A stretch of DNA of 9,256 bases from positions 1 through 9,256 of the forward strand of contig JARIET010000097.1 in NCBI GenBank assembly GCA_031127185.1. Reading direction: 5' to 3'. Origin of the DNA: Gemmatimonadota bacterium. Its GTDB lineage: Bacteria; Gemmatimonadota; Gemmatimonadetes; Gemmatimonadales; Gemmatimonadaceae. The position numbers and the translations under genes are program-made. Positions 1 to 6,091 of this stretch are shown one piece after another. Position 1 is the first letter of the stretch. Every line of letters starts with the position of its first letter. Below the pieces are notes generated by a model. The model saw nothing but the letters and a program-made list of their open reading frames with translations. It was not told the DNA's origin and searched no databases.

Positions 1-445
1 CGCGAACCTGGCGGCCTTCCTCCAGCTTCCCGTCGAGAGCCAGCTCACGGAAAACGGGCAGCCGCTGCCGAACACGAAGTTCTACATCCCGGGCTCGGTC
101 ATGCGCACCAAGGTGGACGTGAGCGATCCACTTGCCTTTGGCATGAACGAACTCACGGACGTCTTCTTTGATGAGGCGCCCGTGTGGAAGCTCGGACCCA
201 ACGCGGCCGCGGCGGGTGTGAAGAAGGTCGCGTGGTACGACGGAAAGACGCCGCTGCGCAGTGGTTGGGCCTGGGGCCAGGAAGTGCTCGACCAGGGCGC
301 GTCCGCGCTCAGCGCCAAAGTCGGCAAGGGCACTGTGTTGCTCTTTGGCCCGGAAATCCTGCAGCGGGCACAGCCTCACGGTACGTTCAAGTTTCTCTTC
401 AACGGCATCCTGTATTCGCAGATGAAGCCGCTGGTCGCGCAGTAG
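1..445 (+). CDS. M14-type zinc carboxypeptidase-like protein, C-terminal part (5' end outside window)
   Basis: The frame is open from base 2 to a TAG at 443-445, giving 147 residues and no plausible start, so this is the tail of a larger protein that begins upstream. The segment carries patches I associate with the C-terminal beta-rich region of large secreted M14 (carboxypeptidase A-like) proteins: FYIPGS, DPLAFGMN, FFDEAPVW, LRSGWAWGQE, and near the end LFGPEILQRAQPHGTFKFLFNG. The catalytic zinc ligands (HxxE...H) would lie in the missing part, so activity cannot be judged here. Such proteins are normally exported and cleave peptides from the carboxyl end. It is followed after 28 bp by a small membrane protein and then a secreted lytic transglycosylase, which fits a cell-envelope setting. 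The family call rests on recalled C-terminal similarity only. Confidence 0.7.
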   Translation, partial: ANLAAFLQLPVESQLTENGQPLPNTKFYIPGSVMRTKVDVSDPLAFGMNELTDVFFDEAPVWKLGPNAAAAGVKKVAWYDGKTPLRSGWAWGQEVLDQGASALSAKVGKGTVLLFGPEILQRAQPHGTFKFLFNGILYSQMKPLVAQ

Positions 446-473
446 CCCGTTTCCCTGGCGGAGAACGACCGCA

Positions 474-677
474 ATGGATCTATCCATCATTGGCTTGAAC
501 TTCGGCTATGCCGTGCTCGGCGTCGTCTTGATGTGGGTCAGCTATCGCGTGTTTGACGGACTGACACCCAGGGTCGATTTCGCGGACGAACTCAAGAAGG
601 GCAATGTGGCTGTCGCGATCTTCATTGGCGCGCTCTTCATTTCCATCGCGCTGATCGTGGGCAACGCGCTGAACTAG
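474..677 (+). CDS. DUF350 family small membrane protein
   Basis: A 67-residue protein with two hydrophobic helices, about residues 5-27 and 45-66, separated by a polar stretch with DGLTPRVDF and DELKKGNVAVAI. The pattern of an aspartate/LTP motif, then E-x-x-KGN-AVAI at the start of the second helix, is characteristic of DUF350, a family of inner-membrane proteins of unknown function. Many family members have about 130 residues with the two-helix unit duplicated; this one has a single unit. The start is ATG 474, preceded by GGAGAA at 460-465. It sits between the carboxypeptidase tail (28 bp upstream) and a lytic transglycosylase (20 bp downstream), so it is probably co-transcribed with both. 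Its molecular role is unknown. Confidence 0.85.
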   Translation: MDLSIIGLNFGYAVLGVVLMWVSYRVFDGLTPRVDFADELKKGNVAVAIFIGALFISIALIVGNALN

Positions 678-697
678 GACGACCGGGACACTCGGCC

Positions 698-1309
698 GTG
701 CACCGCATCGCATTGCTCATCGCGCTGTGCGCGTCGGTGGCCGGCGCGCAGGAGCGCTCCACCACGACATTGTCGCGCGCCGCCCAAGCGAGGGCGAACG
801 CGAAACACACCGCGCGCTTCGACCCCACGTTCAAGAAATATTCAAAACGCTACTTCGGCGTGGCATTTGATTGGCAGCGCTTCAAGGCGCAGGCGATGGC
901 CGAGAGCAACCTCGACACGGCGGCCGTGAGTGTTGTGGGAGCGCGCGGCCTGATGCAGTTGATGCCGTCCACCTACGCTGCCATCCAGAGCGCGCGCGCC
1001 GACTTCGGCCATATCAACGATCCCGAGTGGAACATCGCGGCCGGGATCATGCACGACCGTTACCTCTGGAAGAAATGGACCACCGCCGCCTCGGACTCTG
1101 AGCGCGTCCACTTCATGTTCGGCAGCTACAACGCCGGCGAGGGGCCCATCACCCGCGCTGCGGCCGCCGCGCGAGCGCGACAGCTCGAGCCGTCTGTCTG
1201 GTCGAGTATCGAGGCGGTTGCCCCCGACATCCCGCGCTGGCGCTACCGCGAAACCCTCGGCTATGTGAAGAAGATCGAGTCCAACTATTCGAAGATCAGG
1301 GCGAAGTAG
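698..1309 (+). CDS. Secreted lytic transglycosylase, SLT (family 1) domain
   Basis: A 203-residue protein starting at GTG 698, with a weak GGGA nine bases upstream. Residues 1-17 form a typical signal peptide (MHRIALLIALCASVAGA, then QE), so it acts in the periplasm. The SLT domain follows from about residue 52: the catalytic glutamate is E69 in MAESNL, then the GLMQLMP signature at 84-90, the AAGIMH helix near 114-119, and FGSYNAG at 141-147, which lines the sugar-binding groove. Family members cleave peptidoglycan glycan strands, leaving 1,6-anhydro-muramic ends. No LysM, SPOR or solute-binding domain is present, so this is a minimal catalytic form, resembling the C-terminal module of MltF. 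It lies downstream of the DUF350 gene in a probable envelope operon. All expected motifs are intact. Confidence 0.93.
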   Translation: MHRIALLIALCASVAGAQERSTTTLSRAAQARANAKHTARFDPTFKKYSKRYFGVAFDWQRFKAQAMAESNLDTAAVSVVGARGLMQLMPSTYAAIQSARADFGHINDPEWNIAAGIMHDRYLWKKWTTAASDSERVHFMFGSYNAGEGPITRAAAAARARQLEPSVWSSIEAVAPDIPRWRYRETLGYVKKIESNYSKIRAK

Positions 1310-1357
1310 GCGCCCGGTTTCGGCGGCAAGGCGTTGCGCTTGCATTCAAGCCGCAGA

Positions 1358-1386
1358 CCCGTGAGGGTTCTGCACAACCCCACGGG
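1358..1386 (+). promoter_or_regulatory. Hairpin overlapping the ribosome binding site of the UPF0145 gene
   Basis: CCCGTG (1358-1363) pairs with CACGGG (1381-1386), and GGGTT (1365-1369) pairs with AACCC (1376-1380). This leaves a single bulged A at 1364 and a six-base loop CTGCAC: 11 base pairs, mostly G-C. The 3' arm contains GGG of the Shine-Dalgarno sequence GGGAG (1384-1388), which stands five bases before ATG 1394. Folded mRNA would therefore tie up part of the ribosome binding site. There is no T tract after it, so it is not an intrinsic terminator. The structure is read directly from sequence; a regulatory role is inferred. Confidence 0.5.
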
Positions 1387-1393
1387 AGCGATC

Positions 1394-1726
1394 ATGTACG
1401 TGACCACCACCCTCGCGTTCGAGGGATACCGCGTCAAGGAGTACAAGGGCATCGTGCGCGGGATCGTTGTGCGCGCCCCGACGATCACGCAAGGCATTTT
1501 CGGCGGACTCAAGTCCATCGTCGGCGGCAACATCGGGTCCTTCACGGAGATGTGCGAGGACGCGCGTGCCGAGGCCTTTGACCTGCTGGTGCAGCATGCC
1601 GCTGAGCGAGGCGCGAATGCGATCATCGGGATGCACTACGATGCATCGGACCTCGGCAGCCACGGAACCCGCGCCACGGAAGTGCTGGCGTACGGCACTG
1701 CCGTTGTCATCGAACCCCTCGCGTGA
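1394..1726 (+). CDS. UPF0145 (YbjQ) family protein
   Basis: A 110-residue protein matching the UPF0145/YbjQ family along its whole length: an N-terminal VTTT...EGYRV strand, GIVRGIVV, the central VGGNIGSF motif (residues 43-50), a helix with AEAFDLLVQHA, and the C-terminal GANAIIGMHYD (73-83) followed by YGTAVVIEPL. Members are small cytosolic proteins that form ring-like oligomers and are often labelled putative heavy-metal-binding; the function is not established. I chose ATG 1394 because the family begins at this point and GGGAG is five bases upstream. An in-frame upstream start at 1334 would add 20 residues unlike the family. The stop overlaps the GTG start of the next gene by four bases. 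A strong hairpin covers part of its ribosome binding site. Confidence 0.9.
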   Translation: MYVTTTLAFEGYRVKEYKGIVRGIVVRAPTITQGIFGGLKSIVGGNIGSFTEMCEDARAEAFDLLVQHAAERGANAIIGMHYDASDLGSHGTRATEVLAYGTAVVIEPLA

Positions 1727-2886
1727 GCACCGTCGACTTTGCCGGCGTGAGCCCCGCGCCGAACCTGACGGGATTCGCCGCTGTCCGCACACCCGCGCTC
1801 CTGGTGGATCCCGACCGCGTGACGGCCAACGTCCGCGCCGTCGTGGCGCAGCTGCACGGCGATGCACGCCGTTGGCGGCCGCACATCAAGACTGCCAAAC
1901 TCGGTGCCGTGATGCGCCAGATGCTCGCCGAGGGCATCACGCGATTCAAGTGCGCGACAACACTGGAACTGAAGGCATTGCTCGACACCGGAGCGCGTGA
2001 TGTGCTCGTCTCGTTTCCTCACGTCGGCCCCAATGCGGCGCGCATTCGCGAACTCGCAACCGCGCACCCCTCCGCTCGCGTGGCGGCGTTGATCGAGACG
2101 GATGCACACCTGTCGTGCTGGTCCGGCAGCGGACTTGCGCTCTTCCTCGATCTCAACCCGGGAATGAATCGCACTGGTGGGGCGCCTGACTACGTTCGCG
2201 TCGAGGCGCTCGCACTCGCCATTGGCGCGGCAGGCTGCACCTTTGGTGGACTGCATTGGTATGACGGTCACATGCACTCGTTCACCGACATCTCCGCACG
2301 TGATCGCGCCGCGCACGAGGGATATGAGCGGCTCGCGGAACTGGTGCGAGCGCTCACCGGGGCCGGCCTGCGTGTTCCCGAGGTGATCGTCGCCGGCACG
2401 CCCGCGGCAGCATCCGCGGCGCGGTATGAACGCTTCGCTGATTGGCCGACCGATGTGCAGGTGTCGCCGGGAACGGTCGTATACAACGACACGACCAGCC
2501 TGGAACAGATCCCCACGTCGTGGGGACTCGCCGCTGCCGTGCATGTCCTGACCACGGTCGTCAGCCATCCGACGCCGACGCGCTTCACCTGCGATGCCGG
2601 ACATAAATCCGTCTCCGCAGATGCAGGCGTACCGACCTGCGCCGTAGTGGGACACCCGGACTGGGCGCCAGCCCGGCCGAGTGAAGAACACCTGCCGGTG
2701 GACATTCCTGCCGGGACGCCGCTTCCCCCGATAGGCACGCTGCTATTGCTGCTGCCTCGCCACATTTGCCCCACCGTGAACAACTTCGACGAGGCGCTTC
2801 TCGTGCGCGGCGGAAACGTCATGAGCGTCACTCCGGTCAGCGCCCGCGGCCGCGAGGGACAGGGACGCAGCTGGGCCGACGCCTGA
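1723..2886 (+). CDS. D-threonine aldolase/D-serine dehydratase-like PLP enzyme
   Basis: A 387-residue fold-type III PLP enzyme with an alanine racemase-like N-terminal barrel and a C-terminal D-serine dehydratase-like domain. RTPALLVD opens the barrel. RPHIKTAK (residues 52-59) carries the PLP lysine K56, and GLHWYDGH is at 176-183. The beta domain shows SPGTVVYND (248-256) and DAGHKSVSAD (291-300). RHICPTVN places H347 and C349 as the metal pair that, in eukaryotic D-serine dehydratase and in D-threonine aldolase, binds a divalent metal next to the substrate. The likely reactions are retro-aldol cleavage of D-threonine-like beta-hydroxy amino acids to glycine plus aldehyde, or dehydration of D-serine; sequence alone does not decide. 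GTG 1723 is the start: it shares GTGA with the upstream stop, implying translational coupling. No motif is missing. Confidence 0.9.
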   Translation: MSTVDFAGVSPAPNLTGFAAVRTPALLVDPDRVTANVRAVVAQLHGDARRWRPHIKTAKLGAVMRQMLAEGITRFKCATTLELKALLDTGARDVLVSFPHVGPNAARIRELATAHPSARVAALIETDAHLSCWSGSGLALFLDLNPGMNRTGGAPDYVRVEALALAIGAAGCTFGGLHWYDGHMHSFTDISARDRAAHEGYERLAELVRALTGAGLRVPEVIVAGTPAAASAARYERFADWPTDVQVSPGTVVYNDTTSLEQIPTSWGLAAAVHVLTTVVSHPTPTRFTCDAGHKSVSADAGVPTCAVVGHPDWAPARPSEEHLPVDIPAGTPLPPIGTLLLLLPRHICPTVNNFDEALLVRGGNVMSVTPVSARGREGQGRSWADA

Positions 2887-2975
2887 CCCAGGCTGCCGGA
2901 CGCAGCCCTCCAGGCTGCTCCCGGATAACCTGTCTGCTGGCCGTCTGCGCCGATACGCGCTAACCTAGTGGTGCA
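2887..2975 (+). other. Short intergenic spacer with a weak stem-loop
   Basis: This 89-bp gap holds GGCTGC (2891-2896) and GCAGCC (2902-2907), able to form a 6-bp stem with a five-base loop, then a second GGCTGC at 2913-2918. No T tract follows, so I do not call a terminator. TAACCT at 2961-2966 fits a loose TANNNT -10 box nine bases before the kinase GTG, but I see no matching -35 element. No clear Shine-Dalgarno sequence precedes the kinase start, so a short-leader or leaderless transcript is possible though unproven. Confidence 0.3.
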
Positions 2976-4934
2976 GTGAGCGATTTCCCCACCGACCCTC
3001 CCACTCCGCGCCGCTCCAGCGGCAGGCGGAATTCCGACGCGCTTCTTCGCCGCGTCGTCGAGCTTGCCCACCTCGGCTGGTGGCAGACGCACATCACTTC
3101 TACGACCGACCTGTCCCAGAACACCACCATCTGGTCGGACGAGACGTACCGAATTTTCGGTCACGAACCCCGTTCGTTCACACCGACCACGGAAAATTTC
3201 TTCGCGCAGATTCCGCCGGACGAGCACGCGACAATCGGCGAGGCCGTCGCACGGGCATTTGGCGGCGACGGTGACTACCACATCGAACACCGGGTGCTGC
3301 GACCAGACGGCACCGTGCGAATAGTTGAGGAACGTGCCGTTCTCGAACGCGATGCGTCCGGCCAACCTGTGCGGTTCGTCGGCACGGTCCTTGACGTCAC
3401 CGACCGGCGCCGGATTGAGGCGGCTTTGAAGGGCACCGATGCCGGTGCACGCCTGCTGGCGCAGATTGTGGAGAGTTCGCAGGACGCGATTGTTTCCGCC
3501 GCGCTCGACGGCGTGATCACGACCTGGAACCCCGCCGCGGAACGTGCGTTTGGATGGAAGGCGTCCGAGATGATCGGCCGCCCGGCGTCGACGTTCACGC
3601 CGACAGATCGCGAGTTCGAGTTGCAGGAGTGCTTCGAACTCATCGTTCAAGGCAAGCCGAAGGGCACGTACGAAAGCGTCCGCCTTCGTCGCGACGGCTC
3701 GCTGGTGGATGTCGCCATCAGCGCGTCCCCGATCTTCGATGCTGACGGCACCACGGTCTTGGGCGTCGCGGCGATCCTTCGCGACATCACGCAGCAGAAG
3801 CGCATTGCCGCCCAGGTTCGTCATGCGCAACGCCTGGAAAGCGTCGGTCGGCTTGCCGGTGGTGTGGCGCACGACTTCAACAACCTGCTCATGGCGATCA
3901 CGGGCTACGCCGAGCTGATTCGGATGGACCTCCCGACGGATGCACCGCAACAGGAGGACGTCCGCGCGTTGCTTGCCTCCGCCGAGCGCGGTGCGCGACT
4001 CACGCGCCAGCTGCTGGCCTTTGGGCGCCGGCAGGTGCTCAACCCGGTGCCACTCGACGTCAATACGGTGTTGCGCGACATCGAGGGTGTATTGCGGCCA
4101 CTCACGGGCGCCGATGTCACCATGCGCCTGACGCTTTCACGCGAACCGGCGAGCGTGCGCGCGGATCGCGCACAGCTTGAGCAAGTTGTCGTCAACCTCG
4201 TGGCCAATGCCCGCGATGCAATGCCACACGGCGGAGTTCTCGATATCGAAACGAGCGTCACCGATGTCGGGGCGCAGCAGCAGGGTGCAGGCCAGCCCGG
4301 CAGATACGTTCGCCTGGTGGTGAAGGACACGGGAATCGGGATGGATGCGGAGACTCAGTCGCGTCTTTTCGAACCGTTCTTCACCACGAAGCCGCGCGGC
4401 ACGAGCACGGGAATGGGGCTCGCGACCACATACGGGATCGTGAAGCAAAGTGGCGGATTCGTCACGGTCGAAAGCACGGAGGGCGCTGGCACGACGATGC
4501 GCATCTACCTGCCCGCGGTCGATGCAGCGACGCGTTCGGAGCCGGAAACCGAGGTGGAGAATTCCGAAACGGGACAGACCGTCTTGGTCGTTGAAGATGA
4601 TCCAGCGGTCCGCTCATCCACGCGCGCGATGCTCGAACGGCTCCGCTACGTGGTGCTCGACGCCGAGACTCCGACTGACGCACTGGCGTTGGCGCGCCTG
4701 CACAACGGTCCGATCGACGTATTGCTCACCGACATCATGCTCCCGGAAATGCCGGGCACTCGACTTGCCGATCTGGTGGCGCAACTGCGGCCGGAGATTC
4801 GTGTGGTACGGATGAGCGGGTTTCCGGGGACCGTGGACCTGCTCCCGGATAGCGCCGCCAGGCACTCGTTCCTGCAAAAGCCGTTTTCCGCCGACACCTT
4901 GGCCCGCGCCATCGGCGCAGCGCTCGCGAAGTAG
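2976..4934 (+). CDS. Hybrid sensor histidine kinase: PAS-PAS-HisKA-HATPase-REC
   Basis: A 652-residue protein with no signal peptide or membrane helix, so a cytosolic sensor. The first PAS domain covers about residues 25-145 (LGWW, WSDETYRIFG, HRVLRPDG, GTVLDVTDRRR). The second covers about 160-278 (VESSQDAIV, TTWNPAAERAFGW, RRDGS, ILRDITQQKR). The kinase core follows: H box GVAHDFNNLL with phospho-accepting H299; N box at about 404-415 with N407 and N411; G1 box DTGIGM 451-456; F box LFEPFFTTK 464-472; G2 box GTSTGMGL 475-482. A linker leads to a receiver domain (about 534-652) with acidic pocket E540/D541, phospho-acceptor D586 in LLTDIML, switch serine S614 and K635 in LQKPF. All catalytic residues are present. 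No response regulator, HPt protein or obvious target is adjacent, so the output is unknown. The GTG start lacks a clear Shine-Dalgarno sequence. Confidence 0.95.
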   Translation: MSDFPTDPPTPRRSSGRRNSDALLRRVVELAHLGWWQTHITSTTDLSQNTTIWSDETYRIFGHEPRSFTPTTENFFAQIPPDEHATIGEAVARAFGGDGDYHIEHRVLRPDGTVRIVEERAVLERDASGQPVRFVGTVLDVTDRRRIEAALKGTDAGARLLAQIVESSQDAIVSAALDGVITTWNPAAERAFGWKASEMIGRPASTFTPTDREFELQECFELIVQGKPKGTYESVRLRRDGSLVDVAISASPIFDADGTTVLGVAAILRDITQQKRIAAQVRHAQRLESVGRLAGGVAHDFNNLLMAITGYAELIRMDLPTDAPQQEDVRALLASAERGARLTRQLLAFGRRQVLNPVPLDVNTVLRDIEGVLRPLTGADVTMRLTLSREPASVRADRAQLEQVVVNLVANARDAMPHGGVLDIETSVTDVGAQQQGAGQPGRYVRLVVKDTGIGMDAETQSRLFEPFFTTKPRGTSTGMGLATTYGIVKQSGGFVTVESTEGAGTTMRIYLPAVDAATRSEPETEVENSETGQTVLVVEDDPAVRSSTRAMLERLRYVVLDAETPTDALALARLHNGPIDVLLTDIMLPEMPGTRLADLVAQLRPEIRVVRMSGFPGTVDLLPDSAARHSFLQKPFSADTLARAIGAALAK

Positions 4935-4945
4935 TTCTCCTGCGG

Positions 4946-4973
4946 GGGACGCGGATGCAGGGACGCGGATGCA
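4946..4973 (+). repeat. Perfect 14-bp tandem duplication
   Basis: GGGACGCGGATGCA occurs at 4946-4959 and again immediately at 4960-4973, beginning 11 bp after the kinase stop codon. The second copy runs into the 10-bp palindrome GGATGCATCC (4967-4976), which abuts the -35 box of the candidate panB promoter. It could be a simple replication-slippage duplication or a pair of direct-repeat operator sites; the sequence alone does not tell. Confidence 0.8.
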
Positions 4974-4976
4974 TCC
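4967..4976 (+). promoter_or_regulatory. 10-bp palindrome abutting the panB promoter (possible operator)
   Basis: GGATGCATCC is a perfect dyad ending at the base before TTGACA (4977). Its position immediately upstream of a -35 hexamer is one where activators or repressors often bind. Eight of its ten bases, GGATGCAT less the final pair, overlap the second copy of the adjacent 14-bp tandem repeat or its junction. A ten-base dyad can occur by chance, so this is only a candidate site. Confidence 0.3.
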
Positions 4977-5006
4977 TTGACACGAGCCAGATCAACGCAC
5001 TAGCAT
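4977..5006 (+). promoter_or_regulatory. Candidate sigma-70 promoter for the panB transcript
   Basis: A perfect -35 hexamer TTGACA (4977-4982) is followed after 18 bp by TAGCAT (5001-5006), which matches the TATAAT consensus at four of six positions, including the critical first two and the last. The start of transcription would fall near 5012-5014, leaving a leader of about 155 bases before the panB ATG. It is the best promoter-like pair I see in the window and lies in the only sizeable intergenic gap. The GC-rich background makes a chance TTGACA less likely. The assignment is by inspection only. Confidence 0.55.
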
Positions 5007-5011
5007 ACGTT

Positions 5012-5168
5012 CACAACCGAAGTCGTGGTCATTTGCCGCCTATTGCTGCCACGTAAAAGAAGAGCTAAAACGCGACCGCCGGGCGGCGTCGTATTCTGCC
5101 CCGGCGATTTTGTTTTGTACAGGCGGCCGTCCCACGTGTGGGATGGCCTTTTTTCGTTTGGAGAATCG
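5012..5168 (+). promoter_or_regulatory. panB 5' leader with possible attenuation structure
   Basis: The stretch between the candidate promoter and panB is A/T-richer in places (AAAAGAAGAGCTAAAA at 5055-5070, TTTTGTTTTGTA at 5108-5119). It contains a GC-rich hairpin at 5073-5091 (CGAC/GTCG plus GCC/GGC, bulged C77, loop GGGC), then the terminator at 5125-5154, then the ribosome binding site GGAGA (5160-5164). CCGCC (5076-5080) can pair with GGCGG (5122-5126), overlapping the base of the terminator stem, so a competing antiterminator fold is possible. This is the architecture of an attenuator or riboswitch expression platform, but I do not recognise a known aptamer. A pan-type leader motif near panB genes has been described in other bacteria; I cannot confirm a match here. 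Confidence 0.4.
5125..5154 (+). terminator. Intrinsic terminator immediately upstream of panB
   Basis: GGCCGTCCCA (5125-5134) pairs with TGGGATGGCC (5139-5148): ten base pairs with one G-T wobble and a four-base loop CGTG, followed directly by six T residues (5149-5154). This is a textbook Rho-independent terminator on the plus strand. It ends 14 bp before the panB ATG and just before the panB ribosome binding site. It could end the transcript of the upstream kinase gene, but since the only promoter-like sequence lies upstream of it, it would also control panB transcription by readthrough. Confidence 0.8.
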
Positions 5169-6008
5169 ATGCCTGAAGTTCGGAAGGTGACGGTGGTGTC
5201 GCTGCGCAATCTCAAGGCGCGCGGCGAGAAGGCAGTCGCGGTTACGGCCTATGACTATCCAACCGCCGTTTTTGCAGACCGCGCAGGTGTGGACTGGATT
5301 CTGGTTGGCGACTCGGCGGCGATGACCGTGCTCGGTCTCCCGAACACGTTGGGCATCGGGATGGACGAAATGCTCGTCTTCACGAAAGCCGTTGTTCGTG
5401 GCGCCACGCGCGCCTTCGTGGTCGGCGATCTCCCGTTTCTGTCGTATCAGGTGTCCGACGGTGAAGCAGTGCGGAACGCCGGTGCATTCATCGGAGCCGG
5501 GTGCGATGCGGTGAAACTTGAAGGCGGTGCGCGCGTCGCGCGTCGCGTGCGTGCCATCGCCAATGCCGGCATCGCCGTAATGGGCCACCTCGGCCTCACG
5601 CCGTAATCGCTCGGCCAGCTTGGCGGCTATCGCGTGCAGGGCAAGACAGCCGCCGCCACGGACCTGATTCTCCAAGACGCTCTCGCCCTGCAAGACGCCG
5701 GAGCCTTCGCGATTCTCCTCGAGGCACTGCCCCCGGAAAGCGCCGCGCACATTCGCGCCAATCTCTCAATCCCGGTCTACGGAATCGGCGCGGGGCCGGA
5801 TGTGGATGGCCAACTCGTCATCTCGCACGATCTCCTCGGCAACTTTGTCGGCAGCGTGAAACCGCGGTTTGTCTCACGTCTCGCCCATGTCGACGCAATC
5901 GTGACTGGCGCGTTTACGCAGTACGCGTCCGACGTTCGCGGCGGCGTCTTTCCCGCTCCCCAGCACTGCTATCAACGCGACCCCGGGTTTCAACTGGGTA
6001 TCGCGTGA
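5169..6008 (+). pseudogene. panB: Ketopantoate hydroxymethyltransferase (panB) with internal TAA at codon 146
   Basis: PanB makes ketopantoate from alpha-ketoisovalerate and methylene-tetrahydrofolate, the first committed step to pantothenate and CoA. The frame from ATG 5169 (GGAGA at 5160-5164) to TGA 6008 spans 279 codons, normal for the family, and aligns throughout: TAYDYP, LVGDS with metal ligand D48, GDLPF with D87, VKLEGG with K116 and E118, MGHLGLTP, then GGYRVQGKT, LLEALPPE with catalytic base E185, and IGIGAGPDVDGQ. Codon 146 (5604-5606) is TAA where the family has glutamine in GLTPQ, consistent with one C-to-T change from CAA. Both halves are otherwise undamaged and in the same frame. 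The truncated 145-residue product would lack E185 and be inactive. A sequencing error, a very recent mutation or stop suppression are all possible; the frame has not drifted. Confidence 0.9.
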
Positions 6009-6014
6009 GCGCCA

Positions 6015-6083
6015 AACTCTGAACTCGCAACTCGTAGCCCGCGACTTCTCAACTCTCAACTCCAGTCTCTCACCTCACAACTC
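6015..6083 (+). repeat. Pyrimidine-rich AACTCNN heptad repeats before cysO-like gene
   Basis: The 83-bp spacer between panB and the next gene contains AACTC at 6015, 6022, 6029, 6051, 6058 and 6079. Within clusters the spacing is exactly seven bases (6015/6022/6029 and 6051/6058), and 6058 to 6079 is three such units. The plus strand is strikingly poor in G after 6046. No Shine-Dalgarno sequence or promoter is visible in it. It looks like degenerate low-complexity repeat DNA, or possibly a C-rich unstructured mRNA stretch of the kind that serves as a Rho loading site. Confidence 0.6.
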
Positions 6084-6091
6084 GCCCTCCC

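Noticed and set aside
1334..1393. Upstream start adding 20 residues to the UPF0145 protein
   Set aside because: The extra residues are encoded by the leader and hairpin, do not resemble the family, and ATG 1394 has a good Shine-Dalgarno sequence.
2891..2907. Terminator after the D-threonine aldolase-like gene
   Set aside because: The GGCTGC/GCAGCC stem is only 6 bp and has no following T tract.
2268..3950. Long 560-codon minus-strand reading frame
   Set aside because: It lies antisense to the PLP enzyme and kinase genes, has arginine- and alanine-rich low-information sequence, and no recognisable motif. It is a shadow of GC-rich codon use.
5604..5606. Reassignment of TAA to glutamine in this organism
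   Set aside because: It would neatly explain panB, and no gene here ends in TAA, but only one in-frame TAA is seen across roughly 2,900 codons of other genes, and no known bacterial code reads TAA as Gln. A point mutation or sequence error is far simpler.
5025..5606. PanB starting at GTG 5025 with a 48-residue N-terminal extension
   Set aside because: The frame is open, but the extension would be encoded across the leader hairpin and terminator, is unlike the family, and ATG 5169 has its own GGAGA and begins at the usual family position.
5634..6008. Separate small gene encoding the C-terminal half of PanB from GTG 5634
   Set aside because: The GTG encodes the conserved Val of GGYRVQG, has no ribosome binding site, and the half-protein lacks the metal ligands D48 and D87.
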